DNA from: Opitutia bacterium
GTDB taxonomy: Bacteria; Verrucomicrobiota; Verrucomicrobiia; Opitutales; Opitutaceae
Assembly: GCA_947453695.1 (NCBI GenBank)
Contig: CANGHW010000006.1
Location: 1 to 64,000 of the forward strand
Direction: 5' to 3'
Length of the DNA: 64,000 nucleotides
Part shown: positions 51,887 through 63,547 of the stretch, piece by piece
Layout: each line of letters starts with the position of its first letter
Position numbering within the stretch: the stretch's first letter is position 1
Notes under the pieces: generated by a model
Database searches by the model: none
Told to the model about the DNA's origin: nothing
What the model saw: the letters and a program-made list of their open reading frames with translations, nothing else
Program-made: the position numbers and the translations under genes

Positions 51887-54628
51887 ATGCCCAACCTGCG
51901 CAGCGCCGCGTGGCGGTTGATCCTCGCCCTAAGTCCCCTCTGCTTAGCGTCCTTCGCCTCCGCGCAGGACGCCGGACTGCCGCCGGGCGAGCCACTGCTG
52001 CCGGAGTCCGCGCTGCCCGATTACGAGAAAACGATCGACCACGCCGGCCTCATTCGCGGTTGGAACAAGGCCTCCGTCGCACGCGGCGAAAAAATCTACC
52101 AGCTCGTCTGCCACGCCTGCCACGGGGACCTCAACCTCCCTGGCTCCATCCCCAACGCGCTGCATTTCGCCGAGGGGAAATTCTCCCACGGGGCCGATCC
52201 GCACACTCTGTATCAGACGCTCACGCGCGGCTGGCGGCTCATGGCTCCGCAGGTGCAACTCGTGCCGCGCGAGAAATACGACGTGATCCACTACGTTCGC
52301 GAAACGTTCCTCCGCGAAAAAAACCCATCCCAGTTCGTCCCGGTCACCGACGCCTATCTCGCCACTCTGCCTCAGGGCACCTCCACCGGCCCCGCCCCGG
52401 TGAAACGCGAACCGTGGCGCGAGATGGACTACGGCCCGTTCCTCATCGGCACGTTCGAACTCGCCGATGCGGCCCGCCGTGAAGCCGCGACCAAACTTCC
52501 GGGCAACGCGCTCGACACCATCGCTCCCGGCTCAAACCTCGCCTACAAAGGCGTCGCCGTCCGTCTCGACGCCGGCCCGGGCGGAATCTCCGCCGGAAAC
52601 GCCTGGCTCGTTTTCGAACACGACACGCTCCGGGTCGCCGGCGCATGGACCGGCTCGGGCTTCATCGATTGGGAAGGCATCAACTTCAACAGCCGCCATG
52701 TCGTTCATCCGCGCACGATCGGCGACCTCCAGTTTGAAACCGCCGACGGCCCCGGCTGGGCCAACCCCGCCACCGGCACATTCGACGATCCGCGATTCGT
52801 CGGCCCCGACGGACGCCGCTTCGGCCCGCTCCCGCGCGCGCGGCAACACTACCGCGGCCTCTACCGCTCTGGTGACCGCGTTGTCATCGCCTACACGGTC
52901 GGCGATGCCGCGATCCGCGAAAGCCACGACCTCGAGTCGTCCGATGAACAACCCGTCTTCGTCCGCACCCTCGACATCGGAAAATCCTCCCGCGATCTCC
53001 TCGTGCGCGTGGCCAATACCGGCACCGCCGTCCACGTGTCCGGCTCGGCCGCCGTCACCTTGGGCGGCGACGACCGCTTCGTCACCGTCCGCATTCCTGC
53101 GACCGCGACTCCCGTCCGGCTCGCCGTGCGCCTCGCCGCCCCCGGCACCACCGGTCTCGCCGCCCTCGCCACGGCCGCCGGACCGCCGCGCGACCTCGCA
53201 CCCTTCACCCACGGCGGCCCCGCCCGTTGGTCCGAGTCCCTCGAAACGCCCGTGGTCGCCAGCCCCACCCAAGGCGCCCTCGCTTGGGAGCGTTTTACCC
53301 TGCCCCAGACAAACCCGTGGCAGGCCCGCGTGCGCCCCAGCGGCCTCGACTTCTCTCCTGATGGACGCGCCGCGTTTGTCTGCACCTGGGACGGCGATGT
53401 CTGGCGCGTCGACGGTCTCGCCACCCCCTCCGGTCCGGTCACCTGGCGCCGCCTCGCCTCCGGTCTCTTCCAACCGCTCGGCCTCAAGCTCCGCGGCTCC
53501 GACCTCTTCGTGACCTGCCGCGATCAACTCGTCCGTCTCCACGACCTCGATGGCGACGGCGAGATCGACTTCTACGAAAATGTGAATAGCGACCATCAGG
53601 TCACCGACCACTTCCACGAGTTCGCCATGGGCCTGCAGACCGACGAGGCCGGCAATTTCTACTACGCGAAAAGCGCCCGCCACGCCCGCACCGCCCTCGT
53701 GTCCCAGCACGGCACCTTGCTAAAAATCTCCGCCGACGGCGCCCGCACTGAAATCCTCGCCAACGGCTTCCGCGCCGCCAACGGCGTCTGCCTCAACCCC
53801 GACGGCTCCTTCTTCGTCACCGACCAGGAAGGCCATTGGATGCCCATGAACCGCATCAACCGCGTCACCCCCGGCAAATTCTTCGGCAACATGTGGAGCT
53901 ACGGCGCCCCGGCCGATTCCGCCGACTCCGCCATGGCCCCGCCGCTCCTCTGGGTCGACAAAGCCACCGACCGCTCCCCCGCCGAGCTGCTCTGGATCCA
54001 CCACCCCCGCTGGGGCGCCCTCGACGGCGCGCTGCTCAACCTCTCCTACGGCCAGGGCCGCCTCGAAATCGTCTTCGCCGACGGCACCGGCGATTCCGCC
54101 CAAGGCGCCCTCTGCCGTCTCCCCGTTCCTGATTTTCCCACCGGCATCATGCGCGGCCGCGTGCACCCGGCCGACGGCCAACTCTACCTCTGCGGCCTCT
54201 CTGCCTGGGCCACTTCACAGACCGAACAAGAAGGAGGCTTCTACCGCCTGCGCCCCACCGGCCGTCCCGCCGTTCTCCCGACCGCCTGGCACATCATCCC
54301 GGTCGGCATCGAACTCACCTTCAGCGAACCGCTCGCCGCCTCCGCCGCACTCGCCGACGTCTCCCGCTACACGGTCAAAGCCTGGGAACTCAAACGCTCC
54401 GCCAACTACGGCAGCCCGCGCGTCAACGAGCACACCCTCGCTCTCGCCCGCGTCGAGCGCCTCGCCGATCCGCGCCGCCTGCGCCTCACGCTCCCCGGCC
54501 TCGCTCCCGCCACGATCATCGAAATCACCTGCCGCCTGCCCGACGCTACCGGCGCCGACGTTACCCGTGTCATTTCCGGCACCATTCTCCACGTGCCGCC
54601 CGCCGGAAAACCTGCTCCCGTCCCCTGA
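51887..54628 (+). CDS. DUF6797-type PVC cytochrome c/beta-propeller protein
   Basis: 913 residues from the ATG at 51887 (signal peptide AAWRLILALSPLCLASFASA). An N-terminal cytochrome c has CHACH in YQLVCHACHGDLNLPG, residues about 75-79. Residues about 165-480 form the DUF6797-like part (REMDYGPFLIGTFELADA, SNLAYKGVAVRLDAGPGGIS). A PQQ/NHL-like propeller then spans about 480-830 (PSGLDFSPDGRAAFVCTWDG, DLDGDGEIDFYENVNSDHQV, GFRAANGVCLNPDGSFFVTD). The C-terminal Ig-like part ends in a Pro-rich tail. Likely a secreted or periplasmic oxidoreductase; no activity is established. Confidence 0.85.
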   Translation: MPNLRSAAWRLILALSPLCLASFASAQDAGLPPGEPLLPESALPDYEKTIDHAGLIRGWNKASVARGEKIYQLVCHACHGDLNLPGSIPNALHFAEGKFSHGADPHTLYQTLTRGWRLMAPQVQLVPREKYDVIHYVRETFLREKNPSQFVPVTDAYLATLPQGTSTGPAPVKREPWREMDYGPFLIGTFELADAARREAATKLPGNALDTIAPGSNLAYKGVAVRLDAGPGGISAGNAWLVFEHDTLRVAGAWTGSGFIDWEGINFNSRHVVHPRTIGDLQFETADGPGWANPATGTFDDPRFVGPDGRRFGPLPRARQHYRGLYRSGDRVVIAYTVGDAAIRESHDLESSDEQPVFVRTLDIGKSSRDLLVRVANTGTAVHVSGSAAVTLGGDDRFVTVRIPATATPVRLAVRLAAPGTTGLAALATAAGPPRDLAPFTHGGPARWSESLETPVVASPTQGALAWERFTLPQTNPWQARVRPSGLDFSPDGRAAFVCTWDGDVWRVDGLATPSGPVTWRRLASGLFQPLGLKLRGSDLFVTCRDQLVRLHDLDGDGEIDFYENVNSDHQVTDHFHEFAMGLQTDEAGNFYYAKSARHARTALVSQHGTLLKISADGARTEILANGFRAANGVCLNPDGSFFVTDQEGHWMPMNRINRVTPGKFFGNMWSYGAPADSADSAMAPPLLWVDKATDRSPAELLWIHHPRWGALDGALLNLSYGQGRLEIVFADGTGDSAQGALCRLPVPDFPTGIMRGRVHPADGQLYLCGLSAWATSQTEQEGGFYRLRPTGRPAVLPTAWHIIPVGIELTFSEPLAASAALADVSRYTVKAWELKRSANYGSPRVNEHTLALARVERLADPRRLRLTLPGLAPATIIEITCRLPDATGADVTRVISGTILHVPPAGKPAPVP

Positions 54629-54666
54629 CGTCGCCCGCACCTCGCCCGCTGCGCCTTTTTCGTTCC

Positions 54667-56145
54667 ATGCCCGCCGCGCCCAACATTCTCTTCGTCATGA
54701 CCGACCAGCAGCGGTTCGACACCATTGCTGCTCTCGGCGCTGCCCACGTCCGCACCCCGAACCTCGACCGGCTCGTCCGCCGCGGCGTCGCCTGCACCAA
54801 CGCCTACACATCGTGCCCCGTCTGCGTGCCCGCCCGCTACTCGCTCATGACCGGCTGCGAGCCTTCGAAAACCAGTTGGCTCAGCAACTGGGCCCCCGGC
54901 GACCGAGTCAGCGAGCGTTGCGGCCCCTACCTCGCCGCCACCCTCGCGGAACGCGGCTACCGCACTTGGGGCCTCGGCAAGTTTCACACCGAACCCCGCC
55001 ACGAGCCGCTCGGCTTCCACACCCACGAATACAGCGAGGAGCTCTGGCCCACCGAAGCGGACTTCCTCGGCGACGACTACGTGCGCTGGCTTCGCGCCCG
55101 CGCCCCCGCCCACACCCATCTCGAACAGGTCCACGGCGAACGCAGCGACATGTATTACGTGCCCCAAGTCCGCCCCGTGTCCGCCGACCTCAGCGTCGAG
55201 GTCTGGCTCACCGGCCGCGCCTGCGAGGAACTCGCCCGACCCGAACCGCGGCCGTATTTCGGCTTCGTCTCCTTCGTCACCCCCCACCCGCCCATCGCCC
55301 CGCCGGTTCCTTACAATCGGATGTTCGACCCCGATGCCATGCCTGCCCCAGTCCTCGGTGATCCCGCGATTGACGCGGCCGACGACTACCTCGGCTGGAT
55401 GAACCACGCCGTCTGGGCCGAAGACATCTCGCCCCTCCAGGCGCGCCAGCTGCGCGCCCGCTACTTCGGGGCCATCGCATTTATCGACGACTGCATCGGC
55501 CGCCTCCTCGCCGCCGTCGACGCCCGCCCCGACGCTGCCAACACCCTCATCTGTTTCTACTCCGACCACGGCGACCACCTCGGCGATCACCGAGCCTGGC
55601 AAAAGGAGAGCTTCTTCGAAGCCGCCTGCCGCGTGCCGCTCCTTGTCAGCTGGCCCGGCCACCTCCCCGCCGGCACGCGCCACGCCGGCCTCGTCGCCCT
55701 CACCGACCTCTTCGGCCTCGCCACCTCCGCCAGCGGCACTCCCGAACTCCGCGACGGCCATGACCTCCTCGGCACCCTCCGCGGCACCGCCGCCCCGCGC
55801 CCGGAGCTCCACGGCCTCTACGGCACCCCGGGCACCCGGCACTTCAAGTGCATGGTCCGTCGCGATGACTGGAAATACATCTGGCTCGCCAACGGCGGCC
55901 GGGAACTCCTCTTCCATCTCGGCGACGACCCCGGCGAAACCCGTAACCGTCTCGGCGAGGCCCCCGCGGTCGCCACCGAACTCCGCACCGCCGCCACCCG
56001 CGTCCTCGCCGCGCGCCCGTTCACCCAGCCCGCCGTCGAGCACGGCACGCTCAAGGCCCTGCCGTTCGAGCCTTTCCCTCGCACCCGCATCAAGCAGTTC
56101 GCGCGTGGCGTCACCGACTTCGGCCAGGGCCCCGTCGGTGCATGA
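54667..56145 (+). CDS. Sulfatase without signal peptide (cytoplasmic), CVPAR type
   Basis: 492 residues. The protein starts MPAAPNILFVMTDQQRFDTI, so the metal-ligand motif lies at the very N-terminus and no Sec or Tat signal or upstream in-frame leader exists. Active site: CVPARYSLMTGCEPSKTSWL. Other marks: GLGKFHTEPRHE, FVSFVTPHPPIAPPVPYNRM, and FYSDHGDHLGDHRAWQKESF (choline-sulfatase- or phosphonate-hydrolase-like pattern). All other eight sulfatases in the window are exported. The start of the transporter gene overlaps its stop (ATGA, 56142-56145), so it likely acts on an imported substrate. Confidence 0.9.
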   Translation: MPAAPNILFVMTDQQRFDTIAALGAAHVRTPNLDRLVRRGVACTNAYTSCPVCVPARYSLMTGCEPSKTSWLSNWAPGDRVSERCGPYLAATLAERGYRTWGLGKFHTEPRHEPLGFHTHEYSEELWPTEADFLGDDYVRWLRARAPAHTHLEQVHGERSDMYYVPQVRPVSADLSVEVWLTGRACEELARPEPRPYFGFVSFVTPHPPIAPPVPYNRMFDPDAMPAPVLGDPAIDAADDYLGWMNHAVWAEDISPLQARQLRARYFGAIAFIDDCIGRLLAAVDARPDAANTLICFYSDHGDHLGDHRAWQKESFFEAACRVPLLVSWPGHLPAGTRHAGLVALTDLFGLATSASGTPELRDGHDLLGTLRGTAAPRPELHGLYGTPGTRHFKCMVRRDDWKYIWLANGGRELLFHLGDDPGETRNRLGEAPAVATELRTAATRVLAARPFTQPAVEHGTLKALPFEPFPRTRIKQFARGVTDFGQGPVGA

Positions 56146-57542
56146 GCCCGCCGCCCGCCTCGCCGCCAGCCGCGGAACGCATCCCACCCAGCACCCGCGC
56201 CGCCTACGGCGCATCGGCGTTCGCTGAGAATCTCGCGATCAACTCCGTCAACCAGCTCGCAAACCCCGTCTTCAACCTCACCCTCGGCGTCAGCCCGGTG
56301 CTCGTCGGCGCCGCCATCGCTCTGCCGCGGCTTTGGGACGCGGTGATGGATCCGTGGATCGGCCACACGAGCGACCACTGCCAGTCGCGCTGGGGCCGAC
56401 GCCGCCCCTTCATTGTGATCGGCGCCCTACTCACCGGCCTCTGTGCCGCGGGCCTCTGGTTTTTCCCGGCCGGCCGCTCCCCGCTATTCTACTTCGTCTG
56501 GCTCGCCGCCGGCTCGTTCCTCCTCTCGACCGCCTACTCGATCTTTGTCGTGCCCTATGGTGCCCTCGGGCTCGAGCTCACGCGCGACTACCACGAGCGC
56601 ACGCGCCTCATGGGCGCCAAGTCCATGCTCCACAAACTCTCGGGCGTGGTGAATCAGTGGCTCCTCAAACTCGTCCAACTCGCCGGCGCCGGCGGCCTCG
56701 TCGCTGGCAGCCGTTTCTGCGGGGTGATCATCGGCGGCCTCGTTGCCACACTGGGCACACTCACCGTCTGGCGCGTGCCCGAACGCCCGCCTCCCGCCAC
56801 GGCGCCCCGCGCCCGGCTTTCCCTCTGGCAGAGCTGGCGCGAAACCGTCCGCCACCGTGACTTCGTGCGCCTAGCCTCCGCCCAGTGCCTGATCTACGCC
56901 AGCTACCTCGTCATCGATAACACCGGGTTCTATCTGAACGTATTCTACGTCAACGGCGGCGACCTGGCCAAAGGCGCCCTGCTGAAGGGCATCGCCGGCA
57001 CCTGTTTCCAGCTCGGCGGCTTGCTGGCGGTGCCCGGCATCGTCCGCCTCTCGCAGCAGATCGGGAAGAAATCCACTTTTCTCCTCTGCACGGGATCGCT
57101 CGTGATCGGCGGTCTCGCGAAATGGTTCTGCTACGTCCCCGACGCCGGCTGGTTGCTCGTCATCCCCTCGCTGCTCCTCGCCCCGGGCCTCGTCGCGGTG
57201 ATGGTGCTCGTGCCCTCGATGACGGCCGACATCTGCGACCTCGACGAAGCCGTCACGGGCGAGCGTCGCGAGGGCATGTTCAACGCGGTGCTCGGCTGGA
57301 TGCTCAAACTGGCCCTCTCCGGCTCAATCTTTCTCGCCGGCGTCGCGCTCTCGCTCACCGGCTGGCAGACCGAGCTGAAGGTCGCGCAAACCCCGGAGAC
57401 ATTTCTCGCGATGCGGATCATCTTCAGCGCCGGCACCGTCGTTCTGGCCCTGGGCGCCGCCGCCCTGATTGCCGGCTATAATGTCACCGAGGCGTCCGTC
57501 GCCGCATCACGACTCACCGTCACCCCGAAGAGATCGTCCTAG
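56142..57542 (+). CDS. GPH-family sugar:cation symporter (MelB-like MFS)
   Basis: 466 residues with about 12 transmembrane helices. The loop after helix 2 reads RLWDAVMDPWIGHTSDHCQS followed by RWGRRRPF, the hallmark of the glycoside-pentoside-hexuronide family. Later come VPYGALGLELTRDYHERTRL and MTADICDLDEAVTGERREGM, also typical. The 4-base overlap with the cytoplasmic sulfatase gene suggests it imports a sulfated mono- or disaccharide in the same metabolic step. Confidence 0.92.
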   Translation: MSPPPASPPAAERIPPSTRAAYGASAFAENLAINSVNQLANPVFNLTLGVSPVLVGAAIALPRLWDAVMDPWIGHTSDHCQSRWGRRRPFIVIGALLTGLCAAGLWFFPAGRSPLFYFVWLAAGSFLLSTAYSIFVVPYGALGLELTRDYHERTRLMGAKSMLHKLSGVVNQWLLKLVQLAGAGGLVAGSRFCGVIIGGLVATLGTLTVWRVPERPPPATAPRARLSLWQSWRETVRHRDFVRLASAQCLIYASYLVIDNTGFYLNVFYVNGGDLAKGALLKGIAGTCFQLGGLLAVPGIVRLSQQIGKKSTFLLCTGSLVIGGLAKWFCYVPDAGWLLVIPSLLLAPGLVAVMVLVPSMTADICDLDEAVTGERREGMFNAVLGWMLKLALSGSIFLAGVALSLTGWQTELKVAQTPETFLAMRIIFSAGTVVLALGAAALIAGYNVTEASVAASRLTVTPKRSS

Positions 57543-57658
57543 GAGTTCCTTTCGACCGCTCTTTTCCGACCGAGGGCACGCACTCTGCGCCGCCGGCATT
57601 CAACGTCCGCCACGTTTTTGCTTTCTCCGCGTCTTGTGGAACGGTTCTCTCTCCACCG
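57543..57658. other. Spacer before the second PSD1 gene
   Basis: 116 bases with no obvious terminator hairpin or promoter consensus. It could hold the promoter of the PSD1/DUF1501/cupin run. Confidence 0.3.
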
Positions 57659-60097
<2,439 letters not shown>

Positions 60098-60101
60098 TCC
60101 C

Positions 60102-61586
60102 ATGCCGCCCCTCCCGCCTTTCGATCCCGCGCAGCATTTTTCTCCGGACCAAGTCACGCGCCGGCACTTCCTCAGCCGCTGCACCATGGGACTCGGCGGC
60201 ATCGCGCTCGCCTCGCTCTTTGGGCGGCACGAACTCTACGGCGCCGAGGGTGAACTCGTTTCCTCGGGCGCGTTGCCCAACCCCATGGCGCCGCGCCCGC
60301 CGATGTTCGCGCCCAAGGCCAAGAACGTCATCTTTCTATTCATGGCCGGCGGCCCGAGCCAACTCGAGCTGTTCGACTACAAGCCGCGCTTGATCGAGCT
60401 CAACGGCCAACCCGTCCCGCAGTCGCTGATCGAGGGCAAGCGGTTCGCGTTCATGGACACGAGCCACGGCACCAAACTCCTCGGCACGCGTCGCGAGTTT
60501 AAGCAGCACGGCAAGAGCGGTGCGTGGGTGTCGGACTTGTTCCCCTACACCGCGGGCATCGTCGACGACATCACGATCGTGAAGTCCTGCGCCGCCGAGC
60601 TCTTCAACCACGCGCCGGCGAAACTCTTCATGAACACCGGCTCGGGCCAGTTCGGCCGGCCGAGCATGGGCTCGTGGGTCACCTACGGCCTCGGCAGCGA
60701 GTCGCAGGACCTACCCGGCTTCGTCGTCCTCCAGTCAGGCCCACGCGGTCCCCGTGGCGGTGGCGTGAATTGGGGCAGCGGCTTTCTCCCGACGACCTTT
60801 CAGGGTGTGCCACTGCGGGGCAGTGGCGACCCGATCCTCAATCTCACCAATCCCGCGGGCGTCACTGCCGGCCGCCAGCGGCAGGCCCTCGACGCGATCC
60901 GCGACCTCAACGTCGCCCGCGCCGTCGAGACCGGCGACCCCGAGATCACCACGCGCATCGCCTCCTACGAGATGGCCAGCCGCATGCAGGCCAGCGCGCC
61001 CGAGCTCATCGACCTCAGCCAGGAAACCGAAGCCACGCTGAAGCTTTACGGGATCGAAAAGGAAACGCCGTCGTTCGCGCGCAACTGCCTCCTCGCCCGC
61101 CGCCTCGTCGAACGCGGCACGCGGTTCGTGCAGCTCTATCACACGAATTGGGACAGCCACGGCGGACCTGGCGAAAACCTCCAGAGCGACTTCGAGAAAC
61201 GCTGCCACGAGGTCGACCAAGGCCAGGCCGCGCTCGTGCAGGACCTCAAGCAGCGCGGTCTCCTCAAGGATACTCTCGTCATCTGGGGCGGTGAATTCGG
61301 CCGCACCCCGATGGGCGAAAACCGCGACACGACTGGCCGCAACCACCATATCGACGCATTTACGATGTGGTTCGCCGGCGGCGGCACCAAGCCCGGCATC
61401 ACCGTCGGCGAGACTGACGAACTCGGCTTCAACTCCGTCGCCGACCGCGCCCACGTGCACGACATCCACGCGACGATGCTGCACCTCCTCGGCATCGACC
61501 ACACGAAGCTCACGTTCCGTTTCCAAGGCCGCGACTTCCGCCTGACCGACGTCCACGGCAAACTGTTGAAACAACTCCTCGCCTAG
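60102..61586 (+). CDS. DUF1501 domain-containing protein, Tat-exported
   Basis: 494 residues. Twin-arginine signal VTRRHFLSRCTMGLGGIALA. Family marks: NVIFLFMAGGPSQLELFDYK, PSMGSWVTYGLGSESQDLPG, FVQLYHTNWDSHGGPGENLQ, LVIWGGEFGRTPMG, then FTMWFAGGGTKPGITVGETD and HVHDIHATMLHLLGIDHTKL. Immediately downstream of its PSD1 partner (4-base gap), so the pair is expected to be co-expressed and exported by different routes (Sec and Tat). Confidence 0.93.
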   Translation: MPPLPPFDPAQHFSPDQVTRRHFLSRCTMGLGGIALASLFGRHELYGAEGELVSSGALPNPMAPRPPMFAPKAKNVIFLFMAGGPSQLELFDYKPRLIELNGQPVPQSLIEGKRFAFMDTSHGTKLLGTRREFKQHGKSGAWVSDLFPYTAGIVDDITIVKSCAAELFNHAPAKLFMNTGSGQFGRPSMGSWVTYGLGSESQDLPGFVVLQSGPRGPRGGGVNWGSGFLPTTFQGVPLRGSGDPILNLTNPAGVTAGRQRQALDAIRDLNVARAVETGDPEITTRIASYEMASRMQASAPELIDLSQETEATLKLYGIEKETPSFARNCLLARRLVERGTRFVQLYHTNWDSHGGPGENLQSDFEKRCHEVDQGQAALVQDLKQRGLLKDTLVIWGGEFGRTPMGENRDTTGRNHHIDAFTMWFAGGGTKPGITVGETDELGFNSVADRAHVHDIHATMLHLLGIDHTKLTFRFQGRDFRLTDVHGKLLKQLLA

Positions 61587-61617
61587 TTCGTCACCGTCCG
61601 TTCCGCCCTTCCGCCCC

Positions 61618-62010
61618 ATGAGCACTCCCGCCTCGCCGCTCGCCGCCGCTCCCGCCGCGGCCAAGAAGAACTTCATGATCAGCCAGCTCGACGAAGTGCC
61701 GCCGGTGCGGTGTCCGTGCGGGTGGGCGAGCCGGAGTTTTGCGACGCCCGACAACCCCGTCGCCACCGTGCACGTGGTCGACATCCAGCTCGATGCGCGC
61801 ACGCACTATCACAAGAAGATGACCGAAATTTACACGGTGCTCGAGGTGCAGGGCGAAGGCTTCATCGAGCTCGACGGCGAGCGTTTCCCGGTCAAGCCGC
61901 TCACCTCGATTTTTATCAAACCCGGCTGCCGCCACCGCGCCATCGGCCGCATGAAAATCCTCAACGTCCCCATCCCCGCCTTCGATCCGCACGACGAGTG
62001 GTTTGATTGA
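61618..62010 (+). CDS. Cupin-domain protein
   Basis: 130 residues, no signal peptide. The cupin fold is clear: ARTHYHKKMTEIYTVLEVQG (first metal-binding motif with two His and a Glu), GFIELDGERFPVKPLTSIFI, KPGCRHRAIGRMKI with the second-motif His. An N-terminal Cys pair (RCPCGWASRSF) precedes the cupin. Such small cupins are often sugar isomerases, epimerases or sensors of sugar acids; no substrate can be read from the sequence. It follows the DUF1501 gene by 31 bases and sits between two convergent PSD1/DUF1501 pairs. Confidence 0.88.
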   Translation: MSTPASPLAAAPAAAKKNFMISQLDEVPPVRCPCGWASRSFATPDNPVATVHVVDIQLDARTHYHKKMTEIYTVLEVQGEGFIELDGERFPVKPLTSIFIKPGCRHRAIGRMKILNVPIPAFDPHDEWFD

Positions 62011-62093
62011 GTTTTCCTAACTGCGGGAAGGGGGATCGAAAGGCCTCGCGGGATATCGGGTAGCGTTTCCCTGCCGCACGCACCTCGCGCAGA
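62011..62093. other. Convergent spacer
   Basis: 83 bases between the stop of the cupin gene and the stop of the minus-strand DUF1501 gene. No strong terminator hairpin was seen; gggaa and ttccc arms are present but far apart. Confidence 0.3.
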
Positions 62094-63545
62094 CTACGCC
62101 ATGATATCCTTGACCACCTCGCCTGCGATGCCGGTCAGGCGCACGTCGAGGCCCTGGAACTTCGTGTTGAGGCGCTGATGATCCACACCCATCAGCGCTA
62201 GCATCGTCGCATGCAGGTCGTGCACGCTCACCGGGTTTTCCATCGCCCGGTAGCCGAGTTCGTCCGTCGCGCCGTAAACCGTGCCGGCCTTCACGCCGCC
62301 GCCGGCCATGAACACACTGAATCCCAAGATATGATGGTCGCGCCCGCTGCCCTGCCCCATCGGCGTGCGGCCAAACTCGCCACCCCAGAGAATGAGCGTG
62401 TCGTCGAGCATGCCGCGTTGCTTGAGGTCCTTGATGAGCGCGGCCGTCGCCTGATCGACGTCCTTCGCGCCGGACTTCATGCCGGGCTCCAGATCGCCGT
62501 GGTGATCCCATGCGCGGTGGTAGAGCTGGATCATGCGCACGCCGCGCTCAGCGAGGCGGCGCGCCAGAAGGCAATTCGAGGCGAAGCTGCCGTCGCCCGG
62601 CTCCTTGATGCCGTAGAGGTCGAGCATGGCCTGCGGCTCGTTTTTGAAATCAGTGAGCTCCGGCACACTGCTCTGCATCTTGAACGCCAACTCGTATTGC
62701 GCGATGCGCGTGGCGATCTCCGGATCGAGCGTTTCCTCGGCGAGGAGGCCGTTCATGCGGCGCACCTCCTCGATCACCTGGCGCTGCGTGCTCTGGCATA
62801 CGCCCTCGGGATTGCCGACGTAGTGCACCGCGTCGCCGCGCGATTGAAATTGAATGCCCTGAAACCGGCTGGGCAGCACACCGCTCGACCACTGCCGCGC
62901 GGAGATCGGCTGCAGACCGAATTTTCCCTGCGAGTTGAGCACGATAAAGCCCGGCAGGTCCTGCGTCTCCGCGCCGAGACCATAGAGCAGCCACGAGCCC
63001 ATGCTCGGCCGGCCCTTGATGATCGAGCCGGTGTTCATGAACGCGTGCGCGGTGTCGTGGTTGATCTGCTCCGTGTGCATCGAGCGCACGACACAAAGAT
63101 CGTCGGCCACGCCCGCGATATGCGGAAAGAGATCGCTGATCTCGATGCCAGCTTTGCCGTGCTTGTGAAACTCCGTGAACGACCCACGCGCCTTGAGCAC
63201 GGCATTCTGCAGCTGCGCGAGCTGCTGGCCTTTCGTAAACGACTCCGGAAACGGTTGGCCGTCGAGCGCCTTGAGTTTCGGTTTCCAGTCGAAGGTCTCG
63301 TGCTGCGAGGGACCACCCGCCATGCAGAGGAAAATCACGCGCTTCGCCTTCACGGGAAAATGCGCCTGCTTCAGCGCCCCATTCCAGCCCGGCGGTAGCT
63401 TCGGGGCGGCACCGCCCGCGGTAGCCGCAGCGAGCTTGCTCTGCAGGAGGGCGAGCGCGATGCCGCCGAGACCGTAGGCGCTCTGGGTGAGAAACGTGCG
63501 GCGGTTGACGCTCAACGCGTGGCCGGTGGGATCAAAAGTGGGCAT
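62094..63545 (-). CDS. DUF1501 domain-containing protein, Tat-exported
   Basis: 483 residues from the ATG at 63545, which puts the twin-arginine motif near the N-terminus (NRRTFLTQSAYGLGGIALAL). Marks: RVIFLCMAGGPSQHETFDWK, NTGSIIKGRPSMGSWLLYGL, MIQLYHRAWDHHGDLEPGMK, LILWGGEFGRTPMGQGSGRD, SVHDLHATMLALMGVDHQRL. Starts two bases after the stop of the PSD1 gene that leaves the window. Confidence 0.93.
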   Translation of the reverse strand: MPTFDPTGHALSVNRRTFLTQSAYGLGGIALALLQSKLAAATAGGAAPKLPPGWNGALKQAHFPVKAKRVIFLCMAGGPSQHETFDWKPKLKALDGQPFPESFTKGQQLAQLQNAVLKARGSFTEFHKHGKAGIEISDLFPHIAGVADDLCVVRSMHTEQINHDTAHAFMNTGSIIKGRPSMGSWLLYGLGAETQDLPGFIVLNSQGKFGLQPISARQWSSGVLPSRFQGIQFQSRGDAVHYVGNPEGVCQSTQRQVIEEVRRMNGLLAEETLDPEIATRIAQYELAFKMQSSVPELTDFKNEPQAMLDLYGIKEPGDGSFASNCLLARRLAERGVRMIQLYHRAWDHHGDLEPGMKSGAKDVDQATAALIKDLKQRGMLDDTLILWGGEFGRTPMGQGSGRDHHILGFSVFMAGGGVKAGTVYGATDELGYRAMENPVSVHDLHATMLALMGVDHQRLNTKFQGLDVRLTGIAGEVVKDIMA

Positions 63546-63547
63546 GG

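Noticed and set aside
54406-56214. 602-codon minus-strand open frame opposite the cytoplasmic sulfatase
   Set aside because: Antisense shadow; the plus strand carries the sulfatase active-site motifs.
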